DNA of 22,297 nt, from assembly GCA_003427395.1 (NCBI GenBank), contig BFEA01000160.1:2666489-2688785 (forward strand), in the 5' to 3' direction. A program made the translations under genes and the position numbers. This DNA is from Chara braunii (lineage: Eukaryota > Streptophyta > Charophyceae > Charales > Characeae). The notes beneath the pieces are model-generated. The model was not told where the DNA came from. It worked only from the letters and a program-made list of their open reading frames with translations, and did no database searches. Positions 9,441-18,412 of this stretch are shown one piece after another. Every line of letters begins with the position of its first letter. Positions within the stretch are counted from its first letter, which is position 1.

Positions 9441-9860
9441 GTTGATCTGGTTACTATCATAATAGGGTACATCTAAGATACGCAGATGTCGACATTTCTC
9501 GGCCGCGGATACTCGGCACACCGACATTCACTTGGTATAGTGCCACCCTACCCATCGCCTGGGAGTTCTTTCCCCGCCGCAAATCTATACGACGCAGCCA
9601 TGGGTAAGTATAGGCCCATCGGGCCTTCCGATCAAACGAATGCCCTTGTGGGACACACGTACACTTAAGCTGACAGGTGCTCACACAGGCACACAGACCA
9701 ACAAAGCGTGCACACGCACAGAGTTAGAGGGAATAGGCTCGGGTCACTAGTTAAACAGATTCTACTACTATACATATGCTAAGTTGCCCTTCTTCTACTC
9801 GAAGTGAGAGCTAACTCAGTATGTACCGGGTTGTATATGTAATCATTATAACTAATCGTA
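9441..9860. other. No gene recognised
   Basis: Average-composition DNA upstream of LINE B. A minus-strand frame at 9457-9684 does not resemble reverse transcriptase, so the element is taken to stop before it. Confidence 0.45.
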
Positions 9861-9909
9861 TTTATTCTTATTATTAATATGTGTTATTATTATCATTATT
9901 ATTATCATT
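9861..9909 (+). repeat. (ATT)n-type tract 1, imperfect
   Basis: TTATTA-type trinucleotide repeat interrupted by a few substitutions. It is the first of seven tracts, all with the T-rich strand as plus. Confidence 0.8.
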
Positions 9910-9939
9910 TCTTTCACTAATGTATTTTAATCTTAGCCA

Positions 9940-10520
9940 TGATTACGGGGTATACGTTTGAGAAAACTACGTGGAGAAACGGGGGAAAATGCACGAAGAG
10001 GTAGGAGAGCTCCGTGGAAGAAAACGACACCGGGAAAAGGAAGGTAAGCACGCAGGGGAGAAGGAAGGTGAGCACGGAAGGGAGAAGAAGGGAAGATGGA
10101 CATGGATGAGAAGAGAGAAACGAGGTGAATGGGGAAAGGAAGATGCGTGAAGACGGTGCTAGCTACGTAGGCAAGCAGAAACGAGATAAACGCAAACAGT
10201 GAAAGGGTGGCAACGACGAATGCATGGGCGAAAAAACAAAGAAAGAGGGTATACCAATGAGAGAGAATACTCGTGAGCAGGGAGAAAAAGACAAAGAGTT
10301 GAGCATTGTAGGCAGGGACAACAAAGACGTACAACTTGAAGGCTGAGGAGATGGGAAACATGTGAAGAAAACGAGATGAAGAAGAAGAAGAGTGTGTGAA
10401 AAAAAGAAAAATATGCACAATAAGGCAAACGAACACCGGAGACTCACCAAAGCTAGAGGGATGTGCACTTGCTTGCATGCACAAGAGTGAGAGAGCAGAA
10501 GAAAGAGCGGTGATGGGGAT
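9940..10520 (+). repeat. Purine-rich tract (GAAGG/GAGAA-type)
   Basis: About 580 bases dominated by A and G on the plus strand, with short reiterated words such as ggagaagg and gaagaagaag. Long minus-strand frames here (Phe/Leu/Ser-rich) are a product of this composition. A minus-strand 5' splice-site-like sequence, ttg/gtgagt, lies near 10441-10450. Confidence 0.7.
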
Positions 10521-10746
10521 GTTGATTCCTGGATTGGCATTGCCTTGACTACGAACTGCAATTATATTAGCAGTTCACATGATGTATCAAACAAGATTAT
10601 ACTGTCGGCAACGAATCAGCTGTCGGCGACTAATCAAGCTGTTGGAATACGTTGCTTATCAGTGTTTGTGGGGCACATTCATGTCTGTGTATGTTTGTGA
10701 GGGAGAGAGAGAGATAACATTTACTGCATCAGGGAAAGAAACAGAG
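10521..10746. other. No gene recognised
   Basis: Ordinary sequence with a small direct repeat (gtcggcaacgaatcagctgt followed by a similar gtcggcgactaatcaagctg) near 10603-10640. Confidence 0.4.
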
Positions 10747-10911
10747 TAGAGTAGAGTAGAGTAGAGTAGAGTAGAGTAGAGTGTCGTAAAGTAAAGTAGA
10801 GTGTCGTAGAATAGAGTAGAGTCAAGTGTTATAAAGTGTCATAGAGGATCGTAAAGTTTCGTAGGGTTTCGTAGAGTAGAGTATAGTAGAGTAGTCTGTC
10901 ATACAGTAGAG
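10747..10911. repeat. Pentanucleotide array, TAGAG-type, 33 units
   Basis: From 10747 the sequence divides cleanly into 33 five-base units with no indel. Seven perfect tagag units come first, then variants such as tgtcg, taaag, tgtca and tttcg interspersed with tagag. Phase is kept for all 165 bases. It abuts the SINE-like segment, where it lies at the 3' end on the minus strand. Confidence 0.95.
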
Positions 10912-11095
10912 TGGTAGGGTCTGACAAGCAAGGGATACGGGGATCGAGGCCTACCGGCCGCTGAGACTAGCTCCTTTTTGACAAGGAGCTCTGCTAGATT
11001 TCCCACCCGAGCTCAGTCTGTCGGGACTCGAACCCGTGACCTTGGATTCGGAAGTTAATAGAGTTAGAGCCCGTTGTGACAGTTGGCACAACGGG
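10912..11095 (-). mobile_element. tRNA-derived SINE candidate
   Basis: On the minus strand, GGTTCGAGTCC (11034-11024) is an exact RNA polymerase III B box, in a seven-base T-loop closed by CGGG/CCCG, with ggtcac before it as in many plant SINE heads. About 45 bases upstream lies a hairpin-forming head with an imperfect A-box-like gtgccaactg, inside a perfect 9-bp inverted repeat (11070-11078 with 11087-11095). No cloverleaf closes, so it is not a tRNA gene. Downstream is a second perfect hairpin (10969-10976 with 10983-10990) and then the TAGAG-type array, which would be its simple-repeat tail. No flanking duplication was identified. Confidence 0.45.
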
Positions 11096-11627
11096 GTAGT
11101 TAGTAGTTAGATTCTCTTTTGGTTTCTTTCTTTCTTTTGCTTGTATTATTAATTGACAAAAAAATCGATTTCTTATTTATTATTTTTGATTTTGAGCACC
11201 ATGAACAAACGCTCTTAGACTTACTCTCGTGAATCCGGCTCCGAGTTCGGGACAGATTCGGCGAGCGATTGAGGGTCGCAGAGAAGTTCCATGTAGGTCT
11301 GGGTTCGCTCAGCGCTAGATCTCCTGCACAGCACACGTGAAGGCAAGAAGGAGCGTGCAAAAGGAGTATAGGTGTCGGGTAGCGTACGCAAACGGACGGG
11401 ATAGTTCATGGAGTGGGCGAGAGAAGAAGCAAAGAGGGAAGAGGAGGAAGAAGGAGGGAAGAGTGAGGGTCACTTACTTCGACCTTGTGAAACGAAGACG
11501 ACAATATTCCGGATGTGGATTAGGGACTAGGCATGTGAGTTACAAGAGGCTCGCTGCACGGGTTTTAGATGTGTTTGCACGAAAGGCGGGGGGGGGTGAA
11601 TCATCTTCCGAAGATCGCAGACGATCT
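11096..11627. other. No gene recognised; purine-rich segment with minus-strand splice-donor-like site
   Basis: 11105-11210 is AT-rich. 11405-11470 is purine-rich on the plus strand. A consensus 5' splice site reads gaa/gtaagtg on the minus strand at about 11480-11471, directly followed on that strand by the pyrimidine-rich tract. Confidence 0.4.
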
Positions 11628-11861
11628 TTACAATGCGATACGGGTTCTAGCCGTCTCTCTCGGAAAGCTTTCACGGCTGCTTGCTCGTCGCTGACGACGG
11701 TCGCTGTTTGTCGGGGCTTCCTGTGTCATGGTGCTGAGTTGTGGATCGATGCGTTCTCTTTGAGAAGGTGTTCCATCTTGGGAAGAAAGTAGGCGTGTGG
11801 AAGAAGGGAGGCGCACAAGAAGAAGAAAAAGAAGAAGGGTCAGGGAAGCAAGGGCACGCAT
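11628..11861 (-). CDS. Hypothetical small secreted protein candidate
   Basis: This ATG-started 77-codon frame begins MRALASLTLLLFLLLVRL, a textbook-looking signal peptide (charged n-region, leucine-rich core). It continues into a polar, arginine-rich part with SDRRQRRASSRES and ends in ARTRIAL. No family is recognised. The leucine-rich core is encoded by a pyrimidine-rich stretch (about 11800-11850), so it could arise by chance. The remainder has more ordinary composition. No splice, promoter or poly(A) evidence was found. Confidence 0.2.
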   Translation of the reverse strand: MRALASLTLLLFLLLVRLPSSTRLLSSQDGTPSQRERIDPQLSTMTQEAPTNSDRRQRRASSRESFPRETARTRIAL

Positions 11862-12165
11862 ACGAAGGAATCACGAGCGTGAACTAAGTAGGATGCAGTA
11901 GTGGGCGCAGTAGGAAGCACAAGTAAACTCAAAGGCAAACGCTGATTTATTCACGAACAAATCGTGTCGGCAAGTGAAACCAAGCACGCGCACACGTGTG
12001 AAAATAGAAGGGGCGGGGCAAGGAGCGATGAGAAAGTGAGGAGACTAGAAGCACGAGGACGAATCTTGATCTGACAAAGGTTACCGTTGCGCCGCGACTT
12101 GGAGCGATCATCCCATCGCAACGATTTCGTTAAATATCAAGTAAGTTATATATTTATTATTGTTA
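11862..12165. other. No gene recognised
   Basis: Mixed-composition sequence, mildly purine-rich on the plus strand, without a convincing frame. Confidence 0.4.
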
Positions 12166-12169
12166 TTGC

Positions 12170-12212
<43 letters not shown>
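12166..12212 (+). repeat. (ATT)n tract 2
   Basis: Nearly pure trinucleotide repeat, same orientation as the other tracts. Confidence 0.93.
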
Positions 12213-12213
<1 letters not shown>

Positions 12214-12359
12214 TGTTCTATAATCATTATTACTAAAGGAAACAATGGCAGCGACATATAGCAAAAATATTATTAACATGATTATTATCACTATTATTAT
12301 CAACCTCATTTCTTAATTGCCCACCCGCGGGGCTTACAGAGTAGGACTTTTGCCCTCCG

Positions 12360-12620
12360 AAGAAACGCGGAAAGGGGGGGGGTAAAGAATAAAGAGAAGT
12401 GGGATGCATACAAGAACAGGAGTGGATTGCGTAAAGTATGAAACATGAAATCATGTGAATACAAGGAGGGGACGCAGAGGTAACGCATGAGAGAAAGAAG
12501 GAGTACGGGTACGAGTAGGAGTGAAGCGAGAAGGCGAGGGAGAAGGATAATGCAAGGAGGATGGAGATGACCGGGAGAGGGAGAAAAAGGGGAAGAAGAA
12601 GAGAAAGGAGGAGCGAGACG
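12360..12620 (+). repeat. Purine-rich tract
   Basis: G/A-rich plus strand including an eight-G run near 12374. It ends in a minus-strand junction reading gacgg/gtaaac near 12621-12631. Minus-strand frames across it are compositional. Confidence 0.65.
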
Positions 12621-13190
12621 AGGGAAAGACCGTTTACCCGTCATCGTCCAGCTTGTCGAGGTGCGCCCTTGTGCTCGAAGTGCCCATGCAATGGTCTCGG
12701 TGTATTGCACAATCGTGATGGATCATGTTGCGTTGCGGCACTGCTGAATTGACAGAAGGTTATGTAGAATATCGGCCTCTGCTTCTCGAGTCTCGCCTGC
12801 CTCAAATGAAGAAGTTCCCGACCTCGCAGTTGACCCTGCACTCCCATCGATAGGCTGGGCGAGACCGGGCGAATCTACCACTAGGATATGGATATACGCT
12901 ACTCATGAGTGTCTGTGTATGTGTGGGTGAGAATGCGAGTGTGATGAATCGATTGGCAGACTACACGCTGTTTCCATGAAGAAGATGAGAAGATCGGATG
13001 AATCTATCGCTAAAAGTGGAAGTCTACATTGCTGCACGTTTGTGAGTGTGCGTACACGTGTGTATGTATATGCGTGTATGAGTGGGTGTATGTGTGAAGA
13101 AGGAAGATGTTCACCAACGGTCGTCCCTCCGTGAGGAATCCCGACATGAACGTATCTGACTATGAGGGTAGGAAGAATCATTTATTACGA
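12621..13190. other. Core-like segment plus weak about 130-bp duplication
   Basis: 12640-12760 occupies the same position, between a purine tract and an ATT tract, as the better-matched core copies, but its similarity to them is poor. At 12868 and 13000 the phrase gaatctaYcRcta recurs, each followed by GT-rich sequence, suggesting an old duplication of about 130 bp. Confidence 0.3.
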
Positions 13191-13253
13191 ATTATTATTG
13201 ATATTATTATTACTTATTATTTATTATATTATTATTATTACTGTTATTATTAT
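13191..13253 (+). repeat. (ATT)n tract 3, imperfect
   Basis: Interrupted ATT/TTA repeat, same orientation as the others. Confidence 0.85.
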
Positions 13254-13802
13254 CGATCTTGAATGAGGGATGCCTAGTAAGCATGAGTCATCAGTTCGCT
13301 CTAATCACGCCTTTGCCCTTGGTACACACCGCCGTCGCTCCTACTGATTAAGTGGCCTGGGGAAGAGTATGGATAGTTACAATCTCAGCAATTGTTGCTG
13401 GGAGTGCAGTCACGGGTTTATTCAACCTTATCGATTTGACGGAAGATTGAGACCAAGAAGGAGCGTACCTACAAACAGGTCTGATCGAGCACAACTATGG
13501 CCCGACTCCGGTAACTTTTGCTGAGCCTGGATCTGCCCTGATCAAGGGCTAGGTTCACGTGCAGAGTGATTGTAGAATAGTTGTAAGGGAAAAGATGGGC
13601 ACAAGAATGATTGAAGGCGAGCATAGATGGTGAGTATGCAGGCGGATGGGCTTGATGAACACGAGGGACAAAGGTAACGAGAGCATCCAAAGAGACCATG
13701 AGATGTACGGGAAACCGAGGGGATAATGAGCATGCTCGTGAGAAAACGAAAAAGAGCATGCGCATGAAAAAGTAGGATCGATCGCGCACAAGCAAAACAC
13801 GC

Positions 13803-13805
<3 letters not shown>
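13254..13805. other. No gene recognised
   Basis: Average-composition sequence becoming purine-rich toward 13800. Minus-strand frames over 13470-13950 end in SL-dipeptide runs from the GA microsatellite and are not accepted. Confidence 0.4.

Positions 13806-13868
<63 letters not shown>
13806..13868 (+). repeat. (AG)n microsatellite
   Basis: About 31 uninterrupted AG units. Confidence 0.97.
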
Positions 13869-13871
<3 letters not shown>

Positions 13872-13948
13872 AGAGGAGGCGAGTGCATAGTTATGGGTCC
13901 AAGTGGCATCTGTGTGTTGGGGGATAGAGGTTGTGAGTAATACGGGAG

Positions 13949-14104
13949 ACATACCTGGTGATTGAGGTGTGCGGCATTGGTCGAGATCTGCTCGTACTTT
14001 GGGGAGTTGTTGACATCATCAGCGACATTATAGATAGGCTAGATAGGATCTGATATTTGTAGTCTGGGCGCCGAGCGCAAGATAGGATATCAACATTGGT
14101 TCTT
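13949..14104 (-). repeat. Core repeat copy 1
   Basis: On the plus strand it starts acatacctggtg, passes agtctgggcgccgagcgc (14061 onward) and reaches caacattgg (14091-14099). The minus strand of the start reads ccag/gtatgt, a consensus 5' splice site. It lies between the AG tract and ATT tract 4. It aligns in order with the copies near 14.9 and 18.1 kb at roughly 70-75% in the shared blocks by eye. Identity of the repeat is unknown. Confidence 0.5.
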
Positions 14105-14264
14105 CGTTGATGATGATGATGAGACTATTAGAATTGTCAATCATGAGCTCTTGGTGTCTTCTTATTTGGTGAAACTGCTGCAATTTTGTTGATGGTTCGA
14201 AGTCACGACTGTCTGGTCTCATGTATATGACGCTGTTTGATTGTTGAAGTTCGCTATTGCTCAT
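14028..14264 (-). CDS. Hypothetical short ORF overlapping core copy 1
   Basis: An ATG-started 78-codon frame beginning MSNSELQQSNSVIYMRPDS, with a varied polar composition, an isoleucine run (IIII) and an end in NIRSYLAYL. No family recognised. It starts just 3' (on the minus strand) of ATT tract 4. The corresponding peptide in core copy 2 keeps a similar stretch (ALSTRTMITSPYTNL versus ALGAQTTNIRSYLAYL) but reads through to a different stop, so the frame could be a decayed coding relic or chance. Confidence 0.2.
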   Translation of the reverse strand: MSNSELQQSNSVIYMRPDSRDFEPSTKLQQFHQIRRHQELMIDNSNSLIIIINEEPMLISYLALGAQTTNIRSYLAYL

Positions 14265-14272
14265 CTTCCTCG

Positions 14273-14329
<57 letters not shown>

Positions 14330-14332
14330 TAT
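14273..14332 (+). repeat. (ATT)n tract 4
   Basis: Pure ATT repeat of about 19 units followed by tattaatt. Confidence 0.95.
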
Positions 14333-14590
14333 TAATTGTCCCTTGATCACTGGCTGAAAGCGAAAGATCTCGTAGGAGGCAGACTGGTTAGGAGAAATAG
14401 GACCCAACAGTCTGCATGAGGTGCATTAGACTGGTGGATAGAAACTCACTGCACTGCCTAAGGCTTGAGAAAGGTGGGCGACTTTATGTGCACTGACCCT
14501 GCAATCTTAACAGGCTATCGACAGTGAGTCAGGGAGACTAATCCGACATAAATATAAAGCAGGTGTATATCTGTGTGTGCGTATGTGAGT
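14333..14590. other. No gene recognised
   Basis: Ordinary sequence between ATT tract 4 and the next GACA/GA-rich tract. Confidence 0.4.
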
Positions 14591-14594
14591 GCAT

Positions 14595-14785
14595 GTGACA
14601 GACAGACAGACAAACAGACAGTCACATTAACAGACAACAAACACAGAAACTAACAGGGAGACAAAGGCTGAGTCTGCAGTCCATATGACAAAGGAGTATC
14701 TGCATTTCCTGCTCGTGCGCTTGTTTTGGGTATGCATGTGTGAAAAGAGAGAGAAAGAGAGGCAGAGAGATAAATGAAAGAAAGT
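14595..14785 (+). repeat. GACA- then GA-rich low-complexity tract
   Basis: It opens with gacagacagacagacaaaca, continues with acaaacacag-type words and ends in gagagaaagagaggcagaga. The order (GACA, then ACA, then GA) is the same as in the much longer tract at 17370-17990. Confidence 0.8.
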
Positions 14786-14789
14786 ACGT

Positions 14790-14945
14790 ACGTGAGACAG
14801 GTGATGATCTTCTTCGACATCCGTCAGTACTTGGTTCAAGGCTGCTGATATCACCTGTCGTTGTCACGTATGAAGGTTAGTATAGGGTGATGTGATCATA
14901 GTCCGGGTGCTGAGTGCCGAGGTAGGAGGTTGAACAGTGGACGAC
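14790..14945 (-). repeat. Core repeat copy 2
   Basis: The plus strand carries agtccgggtgctgagtgc (14900 onward) and gaacagtgg (14932-14940), aligned with copy 1. The minus strand of its first bases reads ctcac/gtacgtac, another splice-donor-like junction, preceded by an open stretch reading ISAALNQVLTDVEEDHH. It follows the GACA/GA tract as copies 1 and 3 follow theirs. Confidence 0.45.
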
Positions 14946-15445
14946 GTGTTGATGCTAGCACACAGTTGGTTGTCATTGACACTCGAGCTGATGTTTTTAG
15001 CTCTCTACCTGAGTTCTTTGCACATTTCTTACTTTTTGGACAGTTTTTGGATATCTGGCTACAATTGTTGTTCGCTGATTCGGGAACCTTGTCCTTCCGT
15101 TGTTTTGCTCAATTTCCTTGCAATATGGTATCGGAGTTGTTCATGCCGCCTTCGAGCGCAATTGCTGATTAGTGCTTGCTTGTGGGTGGTGTGCAGTGGT
15201 AACTGCGTGTGCACTGGTGATGGTGACCGTATGTTGAAACGGATACCAGGAAGGCTACATCTGTGTCTGGGTGCTATGTCTATGGATGTTCCATGCCTGT
15301 GTGTTGTATCCATGTTCTCAGTCCATGATATGTCTGTGTGCTGCGTGACTGTGCTGAGTCTGTGTGCTATCTGTGTCTGAGACTGTGCTCTGTATCTGAG
15401 CTAGGATCGCTGTGTTGTGCCAGTACATAATATCTATTTTAAGTT
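14946..15445. other. No gene recognised; TGTG-rich in its second half
   Basis: A plus-strand frame of 147 codons (14937-15380) uses a GTG start, overlaps core copy 2 and is Cys/Leu/Val-rich because of reiterated ctgtgtg-type words, so it is not called a gene. Confidence 0.45.
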
Positions 15446-15655
15446 TTATAAAAAAAAAGGATCCTTGTAAATCCACATAATATTTTGCAAATTTTGAGGT
15501 CTATGAGTAATCCAAGGATCTGTAAAGATTCGACGAGTAGAATATCTTTTGCCGTTAGTAAACCATACTCTTTCCATACAAACAAGATCTTCTATGCGAT
15601 AATTAGGCAATAAGTAATGATTTACAATAGTAAAAAATTGAAAGAACCTCTTTCT
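15446..15655 (-). pseudogene. ycf1: Plastid-derived fragment, Ycf1/Tic214 C-terminus (NUPT)
   Basis: An AT-rich island reads as one open minus-strand frame of 69 codons to a TAA at 15446-15448. It contains PNYRIEDLVCMERVWF followed by NGKRYSTRRI. This resembles the conserved end of plastid Ycf1 (Tic214, a component proposed for the inner-envelope TIC translocon), where an EDL-x-CMN-x-WF motif precedes an NG-x-R-F/Y-S segment. Third codon positions are almost all A or T, as in plastid genes and unlike the surroundings. Both edges are abrupt (near 15425 and 15655), the right one being CTGTGAC-rich nuclear repeat. Only about 70 residues of a very large protein are present and no start exists, so it is an inserted fragment. 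Recognition is from memory of the family. Confidence 0.62.
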
Positions 15656-16141
15656 GTGACTGTGTTGTGACGGTGTCCGTGCTATGACTAATGTCTTCTC
15701 CCTGCCGCTAGCTAACAGCTAGACCACCCTTCACCCGCGCGGGTTTTTGGGCAAATTGCAGACTTCCCCGCCCAAAACGCTGCGACAGCACCACCGCATT
15801 ATCGGCAGCGGAATGCATACAGGTCCACTCGCTGTTTCTTTGTTTACACCTGGCCTTGACTTAGTTCGCTGGTGCCAGGTCCAAGCCTAGGATGTGCACC
15901 GTTCCACTTGGCACTACTGGCTAGACTACATAGGCAAAGGGATTGGGAACCACTGACTCAGCTAGGTGGGGCTAGGACCATTTTTTGTTGTTTGTGCTAG
16001 GACTGCCTTTTGATGATTCCGCTACGGGCTGCCTACCTAGGACCTACCTATGACAGCTGACCTACGGACATGCAGTTTCAACCCTCGCAACTACACTATG
16101 TATGGACGACCAAAGGTACGGCTTTCAGGGTGTGGGTCACC
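15656..16141. other. No gene recognised
   Basis: Contains a perfect 12-base palindrome, acccgcgcgggt, at 15733-15744, and repeated gctaggac words near 15970-16000. No frame is convincing. Confidence 0.4.
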
Positions 16142-16152
16142 GGTTCGAACTC
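16142..16152 (+). promoter_or_regulatory. Pol III B-box-like motif, possible second SINE head
   Basis: GGTTCGAACTC, preceded by gtgggtcacc, matches the B box at nine of eleven positions. It is followed within 60 bases by ttgggtaaggtc, reminiscent of tRNA-derived plant SINEs. I could not find an A box, and the flanking T-stem does not pair well. Confidence 0.25.
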
Positions 16153-16389
16153 AGGCAACACACTTGGGCACTATATACACGGGTTGGGTAAGGTCTAGGG
16201 AATCAGACCCCGGAATCTGCATTTGTCACACGACTACGGTAAAAACCATTGCAAGAGTTGTTACCTTGTGCTTAGAATGCGGTTGTCAGGATTACAATGG
16301 GGACTGACTTTCTGATTTGCTGCTTATGGCTCTCGCTCATATTCCGTACAGTTAGGATTTGAGTCCTTTGAACTTGGTCGGACCTATGG

Positions 16390-16560
16390 GCAGATAAGTA
16401 TGAAAGGGATGAAAGTAACCGGGAGTAGTGAGAACCGAACAACAGAGGAAGTAAGGAGAAGGCAGGGTTATGAAGGGAAAGGAAGGAGTGAGAAGTGTGA
16501 AAGGAGGAAGGTGAAGAGAGAAAGAGTAAGGGAAATGGTAAGAGAGAGAGAGAGTGAGGA
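16390..16560 (+). repeat. Purine-rich tract
   Basis: A/G-rich plus strand (gaaaggaagg, gagagagaga words). It ends at gcatacctgg (16564-16573), the same junction seen in core copies 1 and 3. Confidence 0.7.
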
Positions 16561-16563
16561 GAT

Positions 16564-16690
16564 GCATACCTGGTTGGGAGGCAGTCTACATGAGAATCGT
16601 CTTCTTGGTCTTCGATCTTCAACTCTATATGGACTGCAGTGGCACGAGTGTAGTAGTAGACTAGAGTAGGCTAAGGCCATGTAGCCACAA
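16564..16690 (-). repeat. Core repeat copy 4, partial
   Basis: The minus strand reads ccag/gtatgc at its end, preceded by an open stretch including HIELKIEDQEDDSHVDCLP. About 110 bases upstream is ttagcctactcta, matching tagcctatcta at the equivalent place in copy 1. The central gggcg block of the other copies is not evident. Confidence 0.35.
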
Positions 16691-16724
16691 AATAAAAGAC
16701 ATGGCATCATTATGGCCACAAGTG

Positions 16725-16774
16725 TTATTATTATTAATAATATTGTTATTGTTTGATTATTATTATTATTATTA

Positions 16775-16809
<35 letters not shown>

Positions 16810-16821
16810 TATTATTATTAC

Positions 16822-16878
<57 letters not shown>

Positions 16879-16896
16879 TGTTATTATTATTATTGT
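16725..16896 (+). repeat. (ATT)n tract 5, longest
   Basis: About 170 bases of ATT repeat with a short T run near 16775 and a few substitutions. Frames through it give poly-Leu, poly-Tyr or poly-Ile. Confidence 0.95.
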
Positions 16897-17369
16897 TAGT
16901 GAAATCAGACTCGCCTTCATTCACACTTTTCATGCATGCAAACAGTAACGCAGCAAACTGGCGACATGCGCTCACTCAAAACTTAGAGATATGGAAACCC
17001 AGATACGAGTTCACTTTCAATAACTATGGCGACTCAGCGCCCAAACAACTCTTTGTTCGCATACACCGGATCGTCCTGGATATCCCACACGCGATACTCT
17101 GCACTCACACAACACACACGCACACTACACACTAACTCTAGCTATGGCGATTATGACCGCAACTACCCTATCATTATGCTACGCCACTTCATCTCTGGGC
17201 TCGCTGCCGACCTCTCTGCACAGGTTGTTGTGGCAGCGCTTCCGCATGGCTCGCACAGGGTTGAATGAATGACTGGGCGCTGCCTCTCGATTTATACTTC
17301 TGAAGCTCGTTGGTCTACCCTGTTCCGTCGGTCTGTGGTGCTCACACTCCCTCGCGGTACTTGATGGAC
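16897..17369. other. No gene recognised
   Basis: Average-composition sequence with an ACAC-rich patch at 17100-17130. Nothing identifiable. Confidence 0.4.
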
Positions 17370-17990
17370 TGGACTGGGACAGACAGACACAATCTGAGAC
17401 AGACAGACACAGTTTGAGACAACCGAACAGTCTGGGACAAACAGACAAACTGTCTGAAAACAGACCGGCTGACCGAGAAAGACAGACAGAATGATAAACA
17501 GACAGACCAAGGCGGACAAATGAACGTGACACACACAGTTACGGTGGCACATGCAAGTGATATTCACACAGACCTAGTGAAACACAGTCACGGGGACACA
17601 CATGCATGCGAAAAAAAAAACACACACGCACACCGTGACAAACATACGGACACTATGACACGCAGATACATTGCGGCAGATACGCAGTCACGTGACACAC
17701 ACACAGATACAGTGGAATACATACGTACACAGTGACACACACAAATACACGGTCACACTATGACACACGCACAGTCGTCGTCACACAGTCACACGACGAC
17801 AGTGCACAGTAACACAAACGCACAGTGACAGTGACGACAGACACACGGCATGAAGTGGAAACGGTGACACATACACAGTGACACTTACACGGTCGCACGG
17901 TAACAGTCACACGACGACACACAAGAGAGACGCATACATAGATAGATAGAGAGAGGAACATAGTGTGAGAGAATGAGAGAAAGAGGAAGA
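17370..17990 (+). repeat. GACA-, ACAC- and GA-rich cryptic repeat tract
   Basis: Opens with gacagacagacac-type repeats (17380-17520), then about 400 bases built from reiterated gtgacacac, cacagtgaca and cacacgacga words without strict period, then gatagatagagagagga and GA-rich sequence to the core copy 3 junction. Minus-strand Cys/Val/Ser-rich frames are compositional. Confidence 0.85.
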
Positions 17991-17992
17991 GA

Positions 17993-18182
17993 ACATACCT
18001 GGTGTACACTCGCAGCCTGCATTGGTAGTGACGTCATTGGCCTTCACAATCGAAGAGAGCCTGTTGCATGAACGCGGCTGTAGAAGTGTAGGCAAGTAGC
18101 GTAGGTTGGGCGTAGGGCGCCAGATAGAGAAGGGCTACGCTTGATACTGCGTTGGTATGGACTGAGGACTTGAACATTGGCT
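17993..18182 (-). repeat. Core repeat copy 3
   Basis: The plus strand starts acatacctggtg (identical to copy 1), has gtaggttgggcgtagggcgc at 18101-18120 and ends with gaacattgg (18172-18180). On the minus strand the start is ccag/gtatgt and the bases before it include accaatgc, as in copy 1. About 40 extra bases separate the gggcg block from aacattgg. Confidence 0.5.
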
Positions 18183-18307
18183 CAATAACTTATTGTATTG
18201 CTCTTATTCGAATGGAATCTCGGTACATTTGTGCTCTCTGCTTATACGTGACTACTCGGACATTCGTGTGATCTCGCGACTTATATCATTCACACTTATA
18301 TCCCTAG

Positions 18308-18340
18308 CTATTATTACTATTATTATTATTAATAATGATG

Positions 18341-18412
<72 letters not shown>

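Noticed and set aside
9457-9684. Further 5' extension of LINE B
   Set aside because: Its translation shows no reverse-transcriptase motif and does not align with LINE A.
9933-10561. Minus-strand frames of 183 and 132 codons
   Set aside because: They are Phe/Leu/Ser-rich translations of a purine-rich plus strand; two frames are open at once, which indicates composition rather than coding.
10747-10911. CRISPR-like array
   Set aside because: The period is five bases with no spacers; it is a microsatellite in eukaryotic DNA.
11024-11095. Functional tRNA gene
   Set aside because: A T-loop and B box are present but no anticodon stem or acceptor stem pairs, so only a tRNA-derived repeat is considered.
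13469-13952. Minus-strand frames of 146 and 136 codons
   Set aside because: Both pass through the AG microsatellite and consist partly of SL dipeptides.
14937-15380. Plus-strand frame of 147 codons rich in Cys, Leu and Val
   Set aside because: It starts with GTG, overlaps a non-coding core repeat copy and then CTGTG-rich sequence; no domain is seen.
16468-17135. Frames through the ATT tract on both strands
   Set aside because: Poly-Leu, poly-Ile, poly-Asn and poly-Tyr runs are direct translations of the trinucleotide repeat.
9930-18190. One intact multi-exon gene on the minus strand joined at the splice-donor-like sites
   Set aside because: Donor-like sites recur, but acceptors, reading-frame phases and protein similarity do not combine into a single product; repeated units explain the pattern better on present evidence.
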